This document shows positions 19,056-27,428 of a stretch of DNA of 64,000 bases, one piece after another. Within the stretch, counting starts at the first letter, position 1, and each line of letters starts with the position of its first letter. Location: NCBI RefSeq assembly GCF_002483205.1, contig NZ_DLHM01000001.1, forward strand, positions 499,167 through 563,166, in the 5' to 3' direction. A program made the position numbers and the translations under genes. This DNA comes from Flavihumibacter sp. UBA7668. GTDB lineage: Bacteria > Bacteroidota > Bacteroidia > Chitinophagales > Chitinophagaceae. Below the pieces are notes generated by a model, which did not search any database, was not told the origin of the DNA, and was given only the letters and a program-made list of their open reading frames with translations.

Positions 19056-19075
19056 ACATAAACGGTTTGACCTGA

Positions 19076-20266
19076 TCACTTTAAGAGCTCATTTAATCTC
19101 GTCTCCAGATCAATTCCCCGCAAATTTTCTGCTATTATCATCCCCTGCGGATCAATCAATACATTATAGGGGATTCCTTCAAAACCATAGACATCCACCG
19201 AAGCACTGCTCCAGAATTTCAAATCACTCATATGCGACCAGGTTAACTGATCATCTTTAATTGCCTGTAACCAGTCTTCTTTACTCTTATCCAACGAAAC
19301 TCCCAGAATGGTAAAATTTCTTTCCCTGAACTTATCATAGGCCCGAACTACATTGGGATTCTCCTTTCTACACGGACCACACCAGCTTGCCCAAAAATCA
19401 ACCAACACATACTTTCCTTTAAACCCGGATATCGATAAGGGTTTGCCATCCGTTCCCGGCATCATTAACTCCGGCGCAGGTTTACCTACCAGACTTTTGG
19501 AAGATTGCCTTCGCTCCATCTCCTCCAATTGCGCTTTCTGCTGATCAAATGTTTTTTTCACCGATTGCAACGTGCCATATTCCGGAAAACGATTCACCGT
19601 GGCAACCAATACCTGCTCAAATTCAGCACGCGGAACGATTTGAGAAGCGAGACCAAGTGAAAACATACTTACAGCCGGACTGGCAGATTTCGTTACCACA
19701 TCTTTTACATACGCGCTTAAATCAGCAATCTGTTTATTCTTCTTTTCGGTTAGAAAAAGTTGCATGGTATCCGTGCCTGGAAATTGCTTTAAACTATCCA
19801 ACTGAGCAAACACTTCATTAATTTCCAAACTACGATTGCTGTACTCCTGAATCAACCCCTGAATCTGCCTACTTGCAGGAGACCCCTCTACTTTGTAGTG
19901 TTGCTCCTTCTTTGCCATATCCAGATCCACAGAAATTGATGCTGCATCATTCACAACAAGAAATACAGGGCCGTTCTCCACAGATATTTCATATACCCCT
20001 TCATCCTTTGCCTTTGCCTGTAATGATACAGTTCCCTCTTTACCCTTTATAGTGGTAGAATCCAATATAACAGGCGCTGCATCCGAACCAAACGGAATTT
20101 CTTCAATCTGGATTCTCCTGTTCTCCATCGGCTCCAGCTTATCACCATTTATAAAATTAATTTTTACAGTAAAATCACCTCCTGCTTTCTTCGTCTCACA
20201 GGATACCAACAACACCAACACCAACAATCCTGAACCGTAAAGAATCCGAGAAATCCTCATAAACAA
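19076..20266 (-). CDS. TlpA-type thiol-disulfide oxidoreductase lipoprotein with N-terminal DUF4369-like domain
   Basis: The 396-residue product is a predicted lipoprotein (lipobox LLVSC, Cys23). Residues about 30-120 resemble the DUF4369 beta domain, followed by a helical linker (about 130-255) and a C-terminal thioredoxin fold. The redox pair is in WASWCGPC (Cys296 and Cys299), with the cis-proline in FEGIPYNVL. Such proteins reduce or isomerise disulfides in periplasmic or surface proteins, often for cytochrome maturation or envelope stress. It starts 4 bases after the gatB stop on the same strand, so it is probably co-transcribed with gatB. That pairing does not indicate a shared task. 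Confidence 0.85.
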   Translation of the reverse strand: MFMRISRILYGSGLLVLVLLVSCETKKAGGDFTVKINFINGDKLEPMENRRIQIEEIPFGSDAAPVILDSTTIKGKEGTVSLQAKAKDEGVYEISVENGPVFLVVNDAASISVDLDMAKKEQHYKVEGSPASRQIQGLIQEYSNRSLEINEVFAQLDSLKQFPGTDTMQLFLTEKKNKQIADLSAYVKDVVTKSASPAVSMFSLGLASQIVPRAEFEQVLVATVNRFPEYGTLQSVKKTFDQQKAQLEEMERRQSSKSLVGKPAPELMMPGTDGKPLSISGFKGKYVLVDFWASWCGPCRKENPNVVRAYDKFRERNFTILGVSLDKSKEDWLQAIKDDQLTWSHMSDLKFWSSASVDVYGFEGIPYNVLIDPQGMIIAENLRGIDLETRLNELLK

Positions 20267-20270
20267 TTAT

Positions 20271-21746
20271 TTATTGATTTAATTTTTGCTCCAATAAGGC
20301 AGTAGTCGTTTTTGGATCCGCTTTGCCTCTTGATACTTTCTTCACTTCCCCCATAAACAAACCTATCAAACCCTTTTTGCCTTTACGATATTCAGCCACT
20401 TTCTCCGGCATTTTGCTCAATACTTCCATTACCCATTGTTCAATTTCATCTGTACCCGCATCCTGTAACAACTGAAGGGAAGATGCAAGTTCGGTAGGAT
20501 CCATTTCGGGCTGTTCCAATAAGCGTGGAAATAAACGGGAAGATGCAGAAGAAAAACTAATCTTGCCAGACTGAACCAACTCAACCAAACCGGCAAATTG
20601 TTTCGGTGTTAAAGGAAACTGATCAAGCAATTGATTGGTCTCATTCATCCAGGCTTTTATTGGCCCCAATAGCCAGTTGGCAACTGCTTTGTACTGCTGT
20701 GTATATTGAATACTTGTTTCAAAATAATGCACCATTTCTTTTTCGTCACTGATGAGTCGTGCATCGTAGATCGGTAACTGATAGTCAATAATATAACGTT
20801 GTTGAATGGCATCCGGTAATTCCGGCATGGATAACCGGATCGATTCAAGCTGTTTTGCTGATACAATAAAAGGAGGTAAATCGGGGTCAGGAAAATACCG
20901 GTAATCATTCGCTTCTTCCTTGCTTCTTAATGCAAACGTAATCATTCGGTCTGCATCGAAACTTCTGGTCTGCTGAATGATAGGCTCCCCTTTTTCTGCC
21001 ATCTCCATCATTCTTTGTGCTTCTATTTCGATGGCTTTTTTTACATGTCGGATAGAATTCAGGTTCTTTACTTCCACTTTGGTACCCAACTCTTTTTGCC
21101 CCCTTGGACGTATTGAAATATTGGCATCGCAACGCATGCTTCCTTCCTCCATATTACCATCGCATATACCCAGAAAGCGTACCAATTTGCGAACCTCAGT
21201 TACATAAGCATATGCCTCTTCAGCACTGAACATATCCGGTTCTGAAACGATTTCAATCAGCGGAACTCCGGCCCTGTTATGATCGATGGCCGTTTTATTT
21301 TCATGCGCATCATGGATACTCTTACCCGCATCCTCTTCCAGATGGATATGGTGTAGTTGAACCGTACGCTCTTCCCCATTCACCTGGATCCGTACACCAC
21401 CACCCTGGCAAATAGTATTGATATGCTGTGATGTCTGATACCCCTTTGGTAAATCGGGATAGAAATAATGCTTTCTGGCAAACCAGTTTGTTTCGGTAAT
21501 ACTGGAATTACAGGCCAGTCCCATTTTAACTGCCGCAACCATGGCTTCCTTATTCAATCTTGGTAAGGTACCCGGATATGCCAGCGTAATTGGACTGATA
21601 TGTGTATTGGGAGCCCCGCCAAAACTGGCGGAATCGGCGCAGAATAATTTCGTTACGGTGGATAGCTGGGCATGCACTTCCAGGCCTATCACCAATTCAT
21701 ATTTTTCTTCCAGTGGAGCCTGGCCGTCAACAATCCTTTCTTCCAT
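20271..21746 (-). CDS. gatB: Asp-tRNA(Asn)/Glu-tRNA(Gln) amidotransferase subunit B
   Basis: Counted from the ATG at 21746 (MEERIVDGQAPL) the protein has 491 residues. A longer reading adds nine residues that the family lacks and that overlap a -7 box, so the shorter start is preferred. GatB signatures are plain: YELVIGLEVHAQL, the kinase-like core with HINTICQGGGVRIQVNG, LIEIVSEPDM, GSMRCDANISIRP and EVKNLNSIRHV, and a C-terminal YqeY-like helical domain. It phosphorylates and transamidates Glu-tRNA(Gln) or Asp-tRNA(Asn) together with GatA and GatC, which are not in this window. The first gene of a pair with the TlpA-type gene. Confidence 0.95.
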   Translation of the reverse strand: MEERIVDGQAPLEEKYELVIGLEVHAQLSTVTKLFCADSASFGGAPNTHISPITLAYPGTLPRLNKEAMVAAVKMGLACNSSITETNWFARKHYFYPDLPKGYQTSQHINTICQGGGVRIQVNGEERTVQLHHIHLEEDAGKSIHDAHENKTAIDHNRAGVPLIEIVSEPDMFSAEEAYAYVTEVRKLVRFLGICDGNMEEGSMRCDANISIRPRGQKELGTKVEVKNLNSIRHVKKAIEIEAQRMMEMAEKGEPIIQQTRSFDADRMITFALRSKEEANDYRYFPDPDLPPFIVSAKQLESIRLSMPELPDAIQQRYIIDYQLPIYDARLISDEKEMVHYFETSIQYTQQYKAVANWLLGPIKAWMNETNQLLDQFPLTPKQFAGLVELVQSGKISFSSASSRLFPRLLEQPEMDPTELASSLQLLQDAGTDEIEQWVMEVLSKMPEKVAEYRKGKKGLIGLFMGEVKKVSRGKADPKTTTALLEQKLNQ

Positions 21747-21750
21747 GGCG

Positions 21751-21758
21751 CAAAGGTA
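21751..21758 (-). promoter_or_regulatory. Bacteroidota -7 box (TACCTTTG) directly upstream of gatB
   Basis: The reverse strand reads TACCTTTGCGCC immediately before the gatB ATG. The box matches TAnnTTTG exactly and ends 4 bases before the start codon, which predicts a leaderless or nearly leaderless gatB message. It also argues for the ATG at 21746 over the longer frame. Confidence 0.5.
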
Positions 21759-21763
21759 GGGAA

Positions 21764-21858
21764 AGGGGGACAAAGGAGAAGGTGAAGCAACGGGGAAAAA
21801 GGAGACAAGGGGAAAAAGGAGGGAATGCTTCCCCTTTCCCTTTGCCTACTTTTCCTCC
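21764..21858. repeat. Polypurine/polypyrimidine mirror tract between the PDZ gene and gatB
   Basis: About 65 bases of G/A-rich sequence (repeated GGGGAAAAAGGAG words) are followed by a short TGC and then C/T-rich sequence, so GGGAA-TGC-TTCCC sits at the centre of a long imperfect inverted repeat. It lies between two genes on the same strand. It could fold as a hairpin or triplex. Its words resemble the codons of the Lys-Gly-Glu tract in the PDZ protein nearby. Confidence 0.45.
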
Positions 21859-21881
21859 TTTGTCACCGTTGTTATCTGTTC

Positions 21882-22952
21882 TTACAGCTCCGCTGTACGA
21901 AGCTTTCTCGGCATTTTCAATTCCACTTTCTGTACCTGCCCATTGCGGAGATATTCAATCGGAATACTTATTTTTTTGGCCTCCCTGGCTAAGCTGTTTC
22001 CATCCAGGAGTTCATTTACACTGTTGATGGCTTTACCGTCAAAAGACGTGATAATATCGCCTTCTTTTATACCGGCTTTTTCAGCAGCCGATTCCTCATC
22101 CACTTCCAATACTTTCACCCCTTTACCATCATCGGTATCCTGTGCCTTTATTCCCAGTTTTGGCTGTCCACCATTCCAGTTAAAATGGATATCATTATTG
22201 CCAAATCCGTCAAATTCAAAATTTTCTTCGTTGAATGGCAGCACAAATGGCTCGCGACTATTAATTGTATAGGTAGCTGCCCTTTTACCCAGACTCGCAC
22301 TTACTTCAGCCGCTTTACCCTCCCTTAAATAACCAACTTTCACCTTTTCCTCCGGCTTGAATTTACCAATTGCTTTTGTCAGACCATCCGGATTCTCAAT
22401 TTTTATATCATTGATCTTTGTAATGATATCCCCATTTTTTAATCCGGCTTTTTCTGCTGCACTTCCCTTGGTTACCTGCATAATCAAGGCTCCTTTTTCT
22501 GATTTTTCTGTTGAGACTCCAAGAAATGCCTTATTTACATTATTCAATTCAATAATACGACTCTGTCCATTCCAGGACTGAACTCCACCATCCTGAAAAG
22601 GTGAACGCGGTTGACGGGGAACCGTAAACCTCATCGTATTGCCATCCCGAACAATAATGTTTTTCTTCATTATGGCAACCCTGTCATTATCAAACTCCGC
22701 CAACGGCTTGCCATTCACCTCTACTTTATCATCTTTAATTACAATCGTCAACTTCACCTCCTTATCTCCCTTTCCACCTTTTTCCCCCTTTTCCCCTTTT
22801 TCCCCTTTTTCTCCCTTCCTTTTAATAATAATCTGATCATATTCCCCCAATCCTTCCTTTTCTTTCTGCTGTGCCTTTACCGGCAGCCCCAGTGCCAGGA
22901 AGATCCCCATCCCGGCAGCAATAAGTTGAATAGATTTCATGCTATTTTTCAT
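21882..22952 (-). CDS. Secreted protein with two PDZ domains and a collagen-like Lys-Gly-Glu tract
   Basis: The 356-residue product has a signal peptide ending near PVKAQQ, then a tract at residues 46-64 made of KGE/KGG/KGD triplets (glycine every third residue), a beta segment with VNGKPLAEFDNDRVAIM, and two PDZ domains (about 130-215 with AFLGVSTEKS, GSAAEKAGLKNGDIITKI; about 250-345 with KLGIKAQDTD, SAAEKAGIKEGDIITSF). It has no protease domain, so it is not a DegP-type enzyme. It is probably a periplasmic or surface scaffold that binds peptide ends. A -7 box within a 9-bp inverted repeat precedes it. No specific function can be given. Confidence 0.75.
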   Translation of the reverse strand: MKNSMKSIQLIAAGMGIFLALGLPVKAQQKEKEGLGEYDQIIIKRKGEKGEKGEKGEKGGKGDKEVKLTIVIKDDKVEVNGKPLAEFDNDRVAIMKKNIIVRDGNTMRFTVPRQPRSPFQDGGVQSWNGQSRIIELNNVNKAFLGVSTEKSEKGALIMQVTKGSAAEKAGLKNGDIITKINDIKIENPDGLTKAIGKFKPEEKVKVGYLREGKAAEVSASLGKRAATYTINSREPFVLPFNEENFEFDGFGNNDIHFNWNGGQPKLGIKAQDTDDGKGVKVLEVDEESAAEKAGIKEGDIITSFDGKAINSVNELLDGNSLAREAKKISIPIEYLRNGQVQKVELKMPRKLRTAEL

Positions 22953-22963
22953 TTACGGTGATT

Positions 22964-23010
22964 TTCGTAGATCAAATATAAGAGAAGTTTTCAATCTACG
23001 AAATATTTCG
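22964..23010 (-). promoter_or_regulatory. Promoter with operator-like inverted repeat upstream of the PDZ gene
   Basis: TTCGTAGAT (22964-22972) and ATCTACGAA (22994-23002) are perfect 9-bp inverted arms with a 21-base spacer. The spacer holds an exact -7 box, TATATTTG on the reverse strand (22973-22980), 20 bases from the PDZ start. The second arm overlaps a 12-bp perfect palindrome CGAAATATTTCG (22999-23010). A dimeric repressor covering the promoter would explain this layout. The BlaI/MecI type is only a guess. Confidence 0.5.
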
Positions 23011-23028
23011 GAAATGTTAAATCCTCTG

Positions 23029-23055
23029 CACCGGTCGGGTGGCACCGGTCGGGTG
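23029..23055. repeat. Two copies of the CACCGGTCGGGTG repeat
   Basis: The 13-base word CACCGGTCGGGTG occurs at 23029-23041 and 23043-23055, separated by one base, directly after the alaS stop codon region. The same word returns at 48226 and 63984, always outside genes. Confidence 0.75.
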
Positions 23056-23060
23056 AACCA

Positions 23061-25676
23061 TCAGAGAGATGCCCGAATAGCAGCAATTACCGCAGCAAGG
23101 TTGCTGGCATCCTGGCCTCCGGCTGTAGCCAGGTTCTTTTGTCCCCCACCCCCGCCTTTGATCAGAGGCGCAACTTTTTCCTTAATCAGTTTTCCGGCAT
23201 CCAGGCCGCGGGCTGCTACTACGGTATCAGCAATAGAAATGGCTACGGATGGCTTGCCGCCTATATTCGCAGCCAGCACTACCACATAGTCATTCAGGTT
23301 ATTCTTCAGATCAAAACAGAGCTTTTTCAATGCATCTGCGTTGGCTACCTCAACAATATCGCCTATGAATGTGATGCCATTCAGGATTTCATCTTTTTGC
23401 AATAACTCATTCCTTATGCCCACCAACGCACGGTTCTCCAGACTCTCCAATTGTTTTTTCAAATGAGCATTCTCCGCCAGCACTGCATCAATGGATTTAC
23501 TTAATTCCTTCGGATTCCGGAACGCAAGCTTCACCGCATCCAACTGCGCTGTTTGATCAGCCAGCCATTCGGAAAACGCACTACCTGCCACTGCTTCCAT
23601 CCTGCGCACCCCAGCTGCCACGGCCGATTCTCCAACAATTTTGAAAAAGCCCAGTTCGCCCGTCGCTTTTACATGGGTTCCACCACACAACTCTATGGAA
23701 TAAGAAGGATCAATCGTTACTACCCGAACCAGATCGGCATATTTCTCACCAAATAATGCCATCGCTCCCATACCTACCGCTTCTTCTTTTGCCATTTCGC
23801 GAATTACTACCGGCCAGTTCTGGCGGATCTTTTCGTTAACCAAAGCTTCAATCCGAACCAGTTCATCCTCTCCAACCTTGGCAAAATGAGAAAAATCAAA
23901 TCGCAGGTGTTCGGCATTTACCAATGATCCTTTCTGCGCCACATGAACACCCAATACCTCTCTTAATGCAGCATGCAATAAATGCGTGGCCGAATGATGT
24001 ACCGCTGTATGTCGCCTGCGAACCTGATCCACCCGGGCTGTAACAATACCACTTATATTAACCGGTAATTTATCCACCATCTGAATAATCAGGTCATTCT
24101 CTTTTCGGGTATCCAGTACCGTAATTTCTTCCCCTTCAAACGAAAGAATCCCTGTATCCCCAACCTGTCCGCCACTTTCGGCATAAAACGGCGTTTCGGC
24201 CAGCACCAGCTGATAGGCTTCCTTACCCTTTGCTGTAACCTTTCTGTAACGAATCAATTTGGTTTCCACTTCCAACTGATCATATCCAACAAACAAGGAT
24301 GCCTGATCTTCCTGAAAACTTACCCAGTCCTCCGTATCAACCACAGTTGCTGCGCGACTACGATTCTTCTGTTCCTGCATTTCTTTTTTAAAGCCATCTT
24401 CATCTACTTCCAACTTATTTTCCCTCGCTATAAGCATGGTCAAATCAAGAGGAAATCCATAGGTATCATACAATTCAAAAGCAGCTGCACCATTAATTGA
24501 AGTGGCGGCAGAAGCAATGATATCATCCATTTTCTTCAATCCTTTATCCAGCGTGCGCAAAAAGGCATCTTCTTCCTCCTTCACCACTTTACTAACAAAA
24601 TCAAGCTGCTTCATCAATTCCGGAAATACCGCTTCAAACTGCTTAGCCAGAACCGGCATCAATTGAAATAGCAATGGTTGTTTGTAATCAAGATAAGAAT
24701 AGTAATATCGAACAGCTCTGCGCAATATCCTTCTTATAACATAACCTGCCCCTGTATTCGAAGGCAGTTGCCCATCTGCAATAGTAAATGCAATGGCGCG
24801 AATATGATCTGCAATTACCCGGAAACCAATATCCGCACGGCTATCACTGAATCCATAGGTTTTACCGGTAATTTTTTCGGTAGCAGCAATTGTTCCGGTA
24901 AAAACATCGGTATCGTAATTGGAGCTTTTGCCCTGTAATACCCGAACAAGTCGCTCAAAGCCCATTCCGGTATCTACGTGAGTAGCAGGCAAAGGTTCCA
25001 GAGACCTGTCTTTTTTACGGTTGAATTGAATAAATACATTATTCCAGATCTCGATTACCTGAGGATGATCTTTATTCACCAAGTCGCGGCCTGGCAAAAG
25101 AGCTCTTTCAGCTTCGGACCTGCAATCAACATGAATTTCGCTACATGGACCACAGGGTCCGGTATCCCCCATCTCCCAGAAATTATCCTTTTTATTGCCA
25201 AATACGATATGATCCTCCTCAACCAATGTTCTCCATTTTGCCAAAGCAATAGTGGAGGCAGGGAGGTTCTCAGATGGATCTCCCTCAAAAACGGTGACGT
25301 ATAACCGATCTTTAGGAATTTTATAAACAACGGTTAATAACTCCCAACTCCATTCGATTGCTTCATCTTTAAAATAGTCTCCAAAACTCCAATTACCCAG
25401 CATTTCAAACATGGTATGGTGGTAAGTATCCACACCAACCTCCTCCAGATCGTTATGTTTGCCACTTACTCTAAGGCATTTTTGGGTATCAGCCACTCTT
25501 TTATAGGGTGCGGTTTTGTTACCCAAAAAATAATCTTTGAACTGATTCATACCGGCATTGGTAAACATCAGAGTAGGATCATTTTTCACTACAATCGGCG
25601 CTGATGGCACAATTGCATGTCCTTTGGATGCAAAAAAATCTAAAAAAGCTTTTCGTATTTCGGCGCTTGTCAACAT
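23061..25676 (-). CDS. alaS: Alanine--tRNA ligase
   Basis: The 871-residue enzyme has the full AlaRS order: class II catalytic domain (FFASKGHAIVPSAPIV, FTNAGMNQFKDYFLG, TMFEMLGNWSFGDYFK), tRNA-recognition helices, the editing domain with zinc-site histidines in HSATHLLHAAL and the Cys-His motif CGGTHV, and the C-Ala domain with the glycine run GGGGGQKNLATAGGQD near the end. It charges tRNA(Ala) and clears mischarged Ser or Gly. Length is normal for the family. It is divergent from the M23 peptidase gene. Two CACCGGTCGGGTG repeats lie right after its stop. Confidence 0.97.
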   Translation of the reverse strand: MLTSAEIRKAFLDFFASKGHAIVPSAPIVVKNDPTLMFTNAGMNQFKDYFLGNKTAPYKRVADTQKCLRVSGKHNDLEEVGVDTYHHTMFEMLGNWSFGDYFKDEAIEWSWELLTVVYKIPKDRLYVTVFEGDPSENLPASTIALAKWRTLVEEDHIVFGNKKDNFWEMGDTGPCGPCSEIHVDCRSEAERALLPGRDLVNKDHPQVIEIWNNVFIQFNRKKDRSLEPLPATHVDTGMGFERLVRVLQGKSSNYDTDVFTGTIAATEKITGKTYGFSDSRADIGFRVIADHIRAIAFTIADGQLPSNTGAGYVIRRILRRAVRYYYSYLDYKQPLLFQLMPVLAKQFEAVFPELMKQLDFVSKVVKEEEDAFLRTLDKGLKKMDDIIASAATSINGAAAFELYDTYGFPLDLTMLIARENKLEVDEDGFKKEMQEQKNRSRAATVVDTEDWVSFQEDQASLFVGYDQLEVETKLIRYRKVTAKGKEAYQLVLAETPFYAESGGQVGDTGILSFEGEEITVLDTRKENDLIIQMVDKLPVNISGIVTARVDQVRRRHTAVHHSATHLLHAALREVLGVHVAQKGSLVNAEHLRFDFSHFAKVGEDELVRIEALVNEKIRQNWPVVIREMAKEEAVGMGAMALFGEKYADLVRVVTIDPSYSIELCGGTHVKATGELGFFKIVGESAVAAGVRRMEAVAGSAFSEWLADQTAQLDAVKLAFRNPKELSKSIDAVLAENAHLKKQLESLENRALVGIRNELLQKDEILNGITFIGDIVEVANADALKKLCFDLKNNLNDYVVVLAANIGGKPSVAISIADTVVAARGLDAGKLIKEKVAPLIKGGGGGQKNLATAGGQDASNLAAVIAAIRASL

Positions 25677-25717
25677 AATTCGGAATGATTCTTGAGCGTA
25701 TTTTTAGCTTCGCCCGC

Positions 25718-25725
25718 TATATTTG
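25718..25725 (+). promoter_or_regulatory. Bacteroidota -7 box (TATATTTG) upstream of the M23 peptidase
   Basis: TATATTTG matches TAnnTTTG exactly. A TTG at 25692-25694 lies 23 bases upstream as a possible -33 element. The ATG at 25780 is 54 bases downstream. Confidence 0.45.
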
Positions 25726-25779
25726 CGCATAGCCGGTGAAAGTGGTGCAAAGCTAAGGAAATGGGCTGTGCAGGCATAT

Positions 25780-26751
25780 ATGAAAAAAATCAAATACTAC
25801 TATAACCCTACAACCCTTCGGTATGAGAAGCTGGAAACCCCACTGCGGGTGAAATTGCTGCGTGCGCTTGGATTTATCGCCGGTTCTCTGGTAACTGCCC
25901 TCATTATTGTTTCCATCGCCTTTCAATACCTGGATTCTCCCAAGGAAAAAATCCTTCGCCAAAATTATGAGCGGGCCCGCGACAATTACGATCTGCTCAA
26001 CATGCAGCTTGGCAAACTAAAGCAGCAGATGACTGAACTGGAGAAAAGAGACAATGAAATTTACCGGTCGATTTTTGAAGCAAGTCCCATCCCTGATAGT
26101 GCCCGCGTGAAAGAAATGGAGAAGCAGAAGGAAATACAGCTGGTACAGGCTATGGACGCCGATGCGCTTTATACAGATATCGTTGGAAACCTGAACAACC
26201 TCATAAAAAGAGCTGCTTTCCAACATAAATCCTACGATGATATCGATGGTTTTATCAAAAACAAGGAAATTCTGCTGGCTGCCACCCCTGCTATTCAACC
26301 TGTCAGCAATTCCGACCTTCGAAGAATTGCCTCTGGCTTCGGATACCGGATTGATCCGGTATATAAAACGGTGAAAATGCACGCCGGACTTGATTTTGCT
26401 GCACCACAGGGAACACCGATCTATTCAACCGCAAACGGATCTATCAAACTTGCCGGCAATACCGGTAATGGATATGGAAACCATGTCATTATCAATCATG
26501 GCTATGGGTATGAAACGCTATACGGACATATGTATAAGATCAAAGCCAAATCCGGACAGAAAGTCAAACGGGGTGAAATCATTGGTTATGTAGGCAGCAC
26601 AGGGAAATCAACCGGCCCCCATTTGCATTATGAAGTCCATAAAAACGGAAAACGACTCGACCCTGTGTATTTCTTCTATAACGATCTCACACCCGAACAA
26701 TACGACCGTCTCCTTAAAATGGCTGCGGCAAGCAACCAAAGTTTTGATTAA
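25780..26751 (+). CDS. M23 family murein metallopeptidase, membrane-anchored
   Basis: Counted from the ATG at 25780 (MKKIKYYYNPTTLRYEKL) the protein has 323 residues. The start is chosen because this N-terminus is the conserved beginning of the group and follows a -7 box. It has one membrane helix (about 23-45), a coiled coil (about 52-105) and a C-terminal LytM domain with the zinc ligands in HAGLDF and HLHYEV and the loop GNHVIINHGYGYETLYGHM. Such enzymes cut, or as inactive forms guide cutting of, peptidoglycan cross-links during growth. Here the ligands H...D and HxH are intact, so activity is expected. The MerR gene follows after 44 bases. Confidence 0.9.
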   Translation: MKKIKYYYNPTTLRYEKLETPLRVKLLRALGFIAGSLVTALIIVSIAFQYLDSPKEKILRQNYERARDNYDLLNMQLGKLKQQMTELEKRDNEIYRSIFEASPIPDSARVKEMEKQKEIQLVQAMDADALYTDIVGNLNNLIKRAAFQHKSYDDIDGFIKNKEILLAATPAIQPVSNSDLRRIASGFGYRIDPVYKTVKMHAGLDFAAPQGTPIYSTANGSIKLAGNTGNGYGNHVIINHGYGYETLYGHMYKIKAKSGQKVKRGEIIGYVGSTGKSTGPHLHYEVHKNGKRLDPVYFFYNDLTPEQYDRLLKMAAASNQSFD

Positions 26752-26795
26752 TCGTCCTCTGAATTGCGGCACGACCATTGTATCTTTATGCACTG

Positions 26796-27425
26796 ATGTC
26801 GAAGGGATTTCAACAAATAACGCTTGATTTTGGCCTGGAACCTACAGGCCCTCCTGCTGTTAGTGAACCTGATCAACCCGCCCTGGTTGCTCCACAATCA
26901 ATTGAACCGCCTGTTAAAAATGCGGAAGCTCCAATAAAAATAGACCTCACCACCGATTCAACCGCTGTTAGCATCCGTCGTAAACCCGGCCGCAAACTCA
27001 AAGAAAAGGTCTGGAAATCAGCCACTCCGGGAAAAAGAGGCCGGAAATCATTAAAAGAAATTGCAGCAGAAGCTGACCTTGTGGAAATTCCATCGGACGA
27101 GGAACTTTTTACCAAACAATATTACAGCATCGGGGATGTGGCCAATATGTTTCGGATGAACCCTTCGCTGATCCGAACCTGGAGCAATGAATTTGAATCC
27201 ATGCTTAAACCCCGCAAAAACAGAAAGGGGGATCGGTTTTATCGCCCGGAAGATGTAAAATTCCTGCATCTTATTTACCACCTTGTAAGAGTTAGAAAGT
27301 TCACACTGGAAGGTGCGCGGGAACATTTAAAAGGACAAAAGAAAAAAATGGAATCACAGTTCCAGGTAATTCAAAAATTGCAACAGTTAAAAGCCTTCCT
27401 GTTAGAATTAAAAGCGAATTTATAA
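26796..27425 (+). CDS. MerR family transcriptional regulator
   Basis: From the ATG at 26796 (MSKGFQQITLDFGLEP) the product has 209 residues. The first 105 residues are low-complexity and basic (RKPGRKLKEKVWKS, GKRGRKSLKEI), followed by a winged-helix MerR domain: YYSIGDVANMFRMNPSLIRTW, then NRKGDRFYRPEDVKFLHLIYHLV, and a C-terminal helix KMESQFQVIQKLQQL likely to make the dimer. There is no ligand-binding domain or metal-site cysteine. It is downstream of the M23 peptidase in the same direction and may share its transcript. It ends 3 bases before the stop of the convergent Crp/Fnr gene. Confidence 0.85.
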   Translation: MSKGFQQITLDFGLEPTGPPAVSEPDQPALVAPQSIEPPVKNAEAPIKIDLTTDSTAVSIRRKPGRKLKEKVWKSATPGKRGRKSLKEIAAEADLVEIPSDEELFTKQYYSIGDVANMFRMNPSLIRTWSNEFESMLKPRKNRKGDRFYRPEDVKFLHLIYHLVRVRKFTLEGAREHLKGQKKKMESQFQVIQKLQQLKAFLLELKANL

Positions 27426-27428
27426 GGG

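Noticed and set aside
21747..21773. Longer gatB start
   Set aside because: The nine extra codons lie over an exact TAnnTTTG box and are absent from the usual GatB N-terminus.
22611..22961. Forward-strand open frame rich in Phe and Pro opposite the PDZ gene
   Set aside because: It is the mirror reading of the Lys-Gly-Glu purine tract. The reverse frame has a signal peptide and two PDZ domains.
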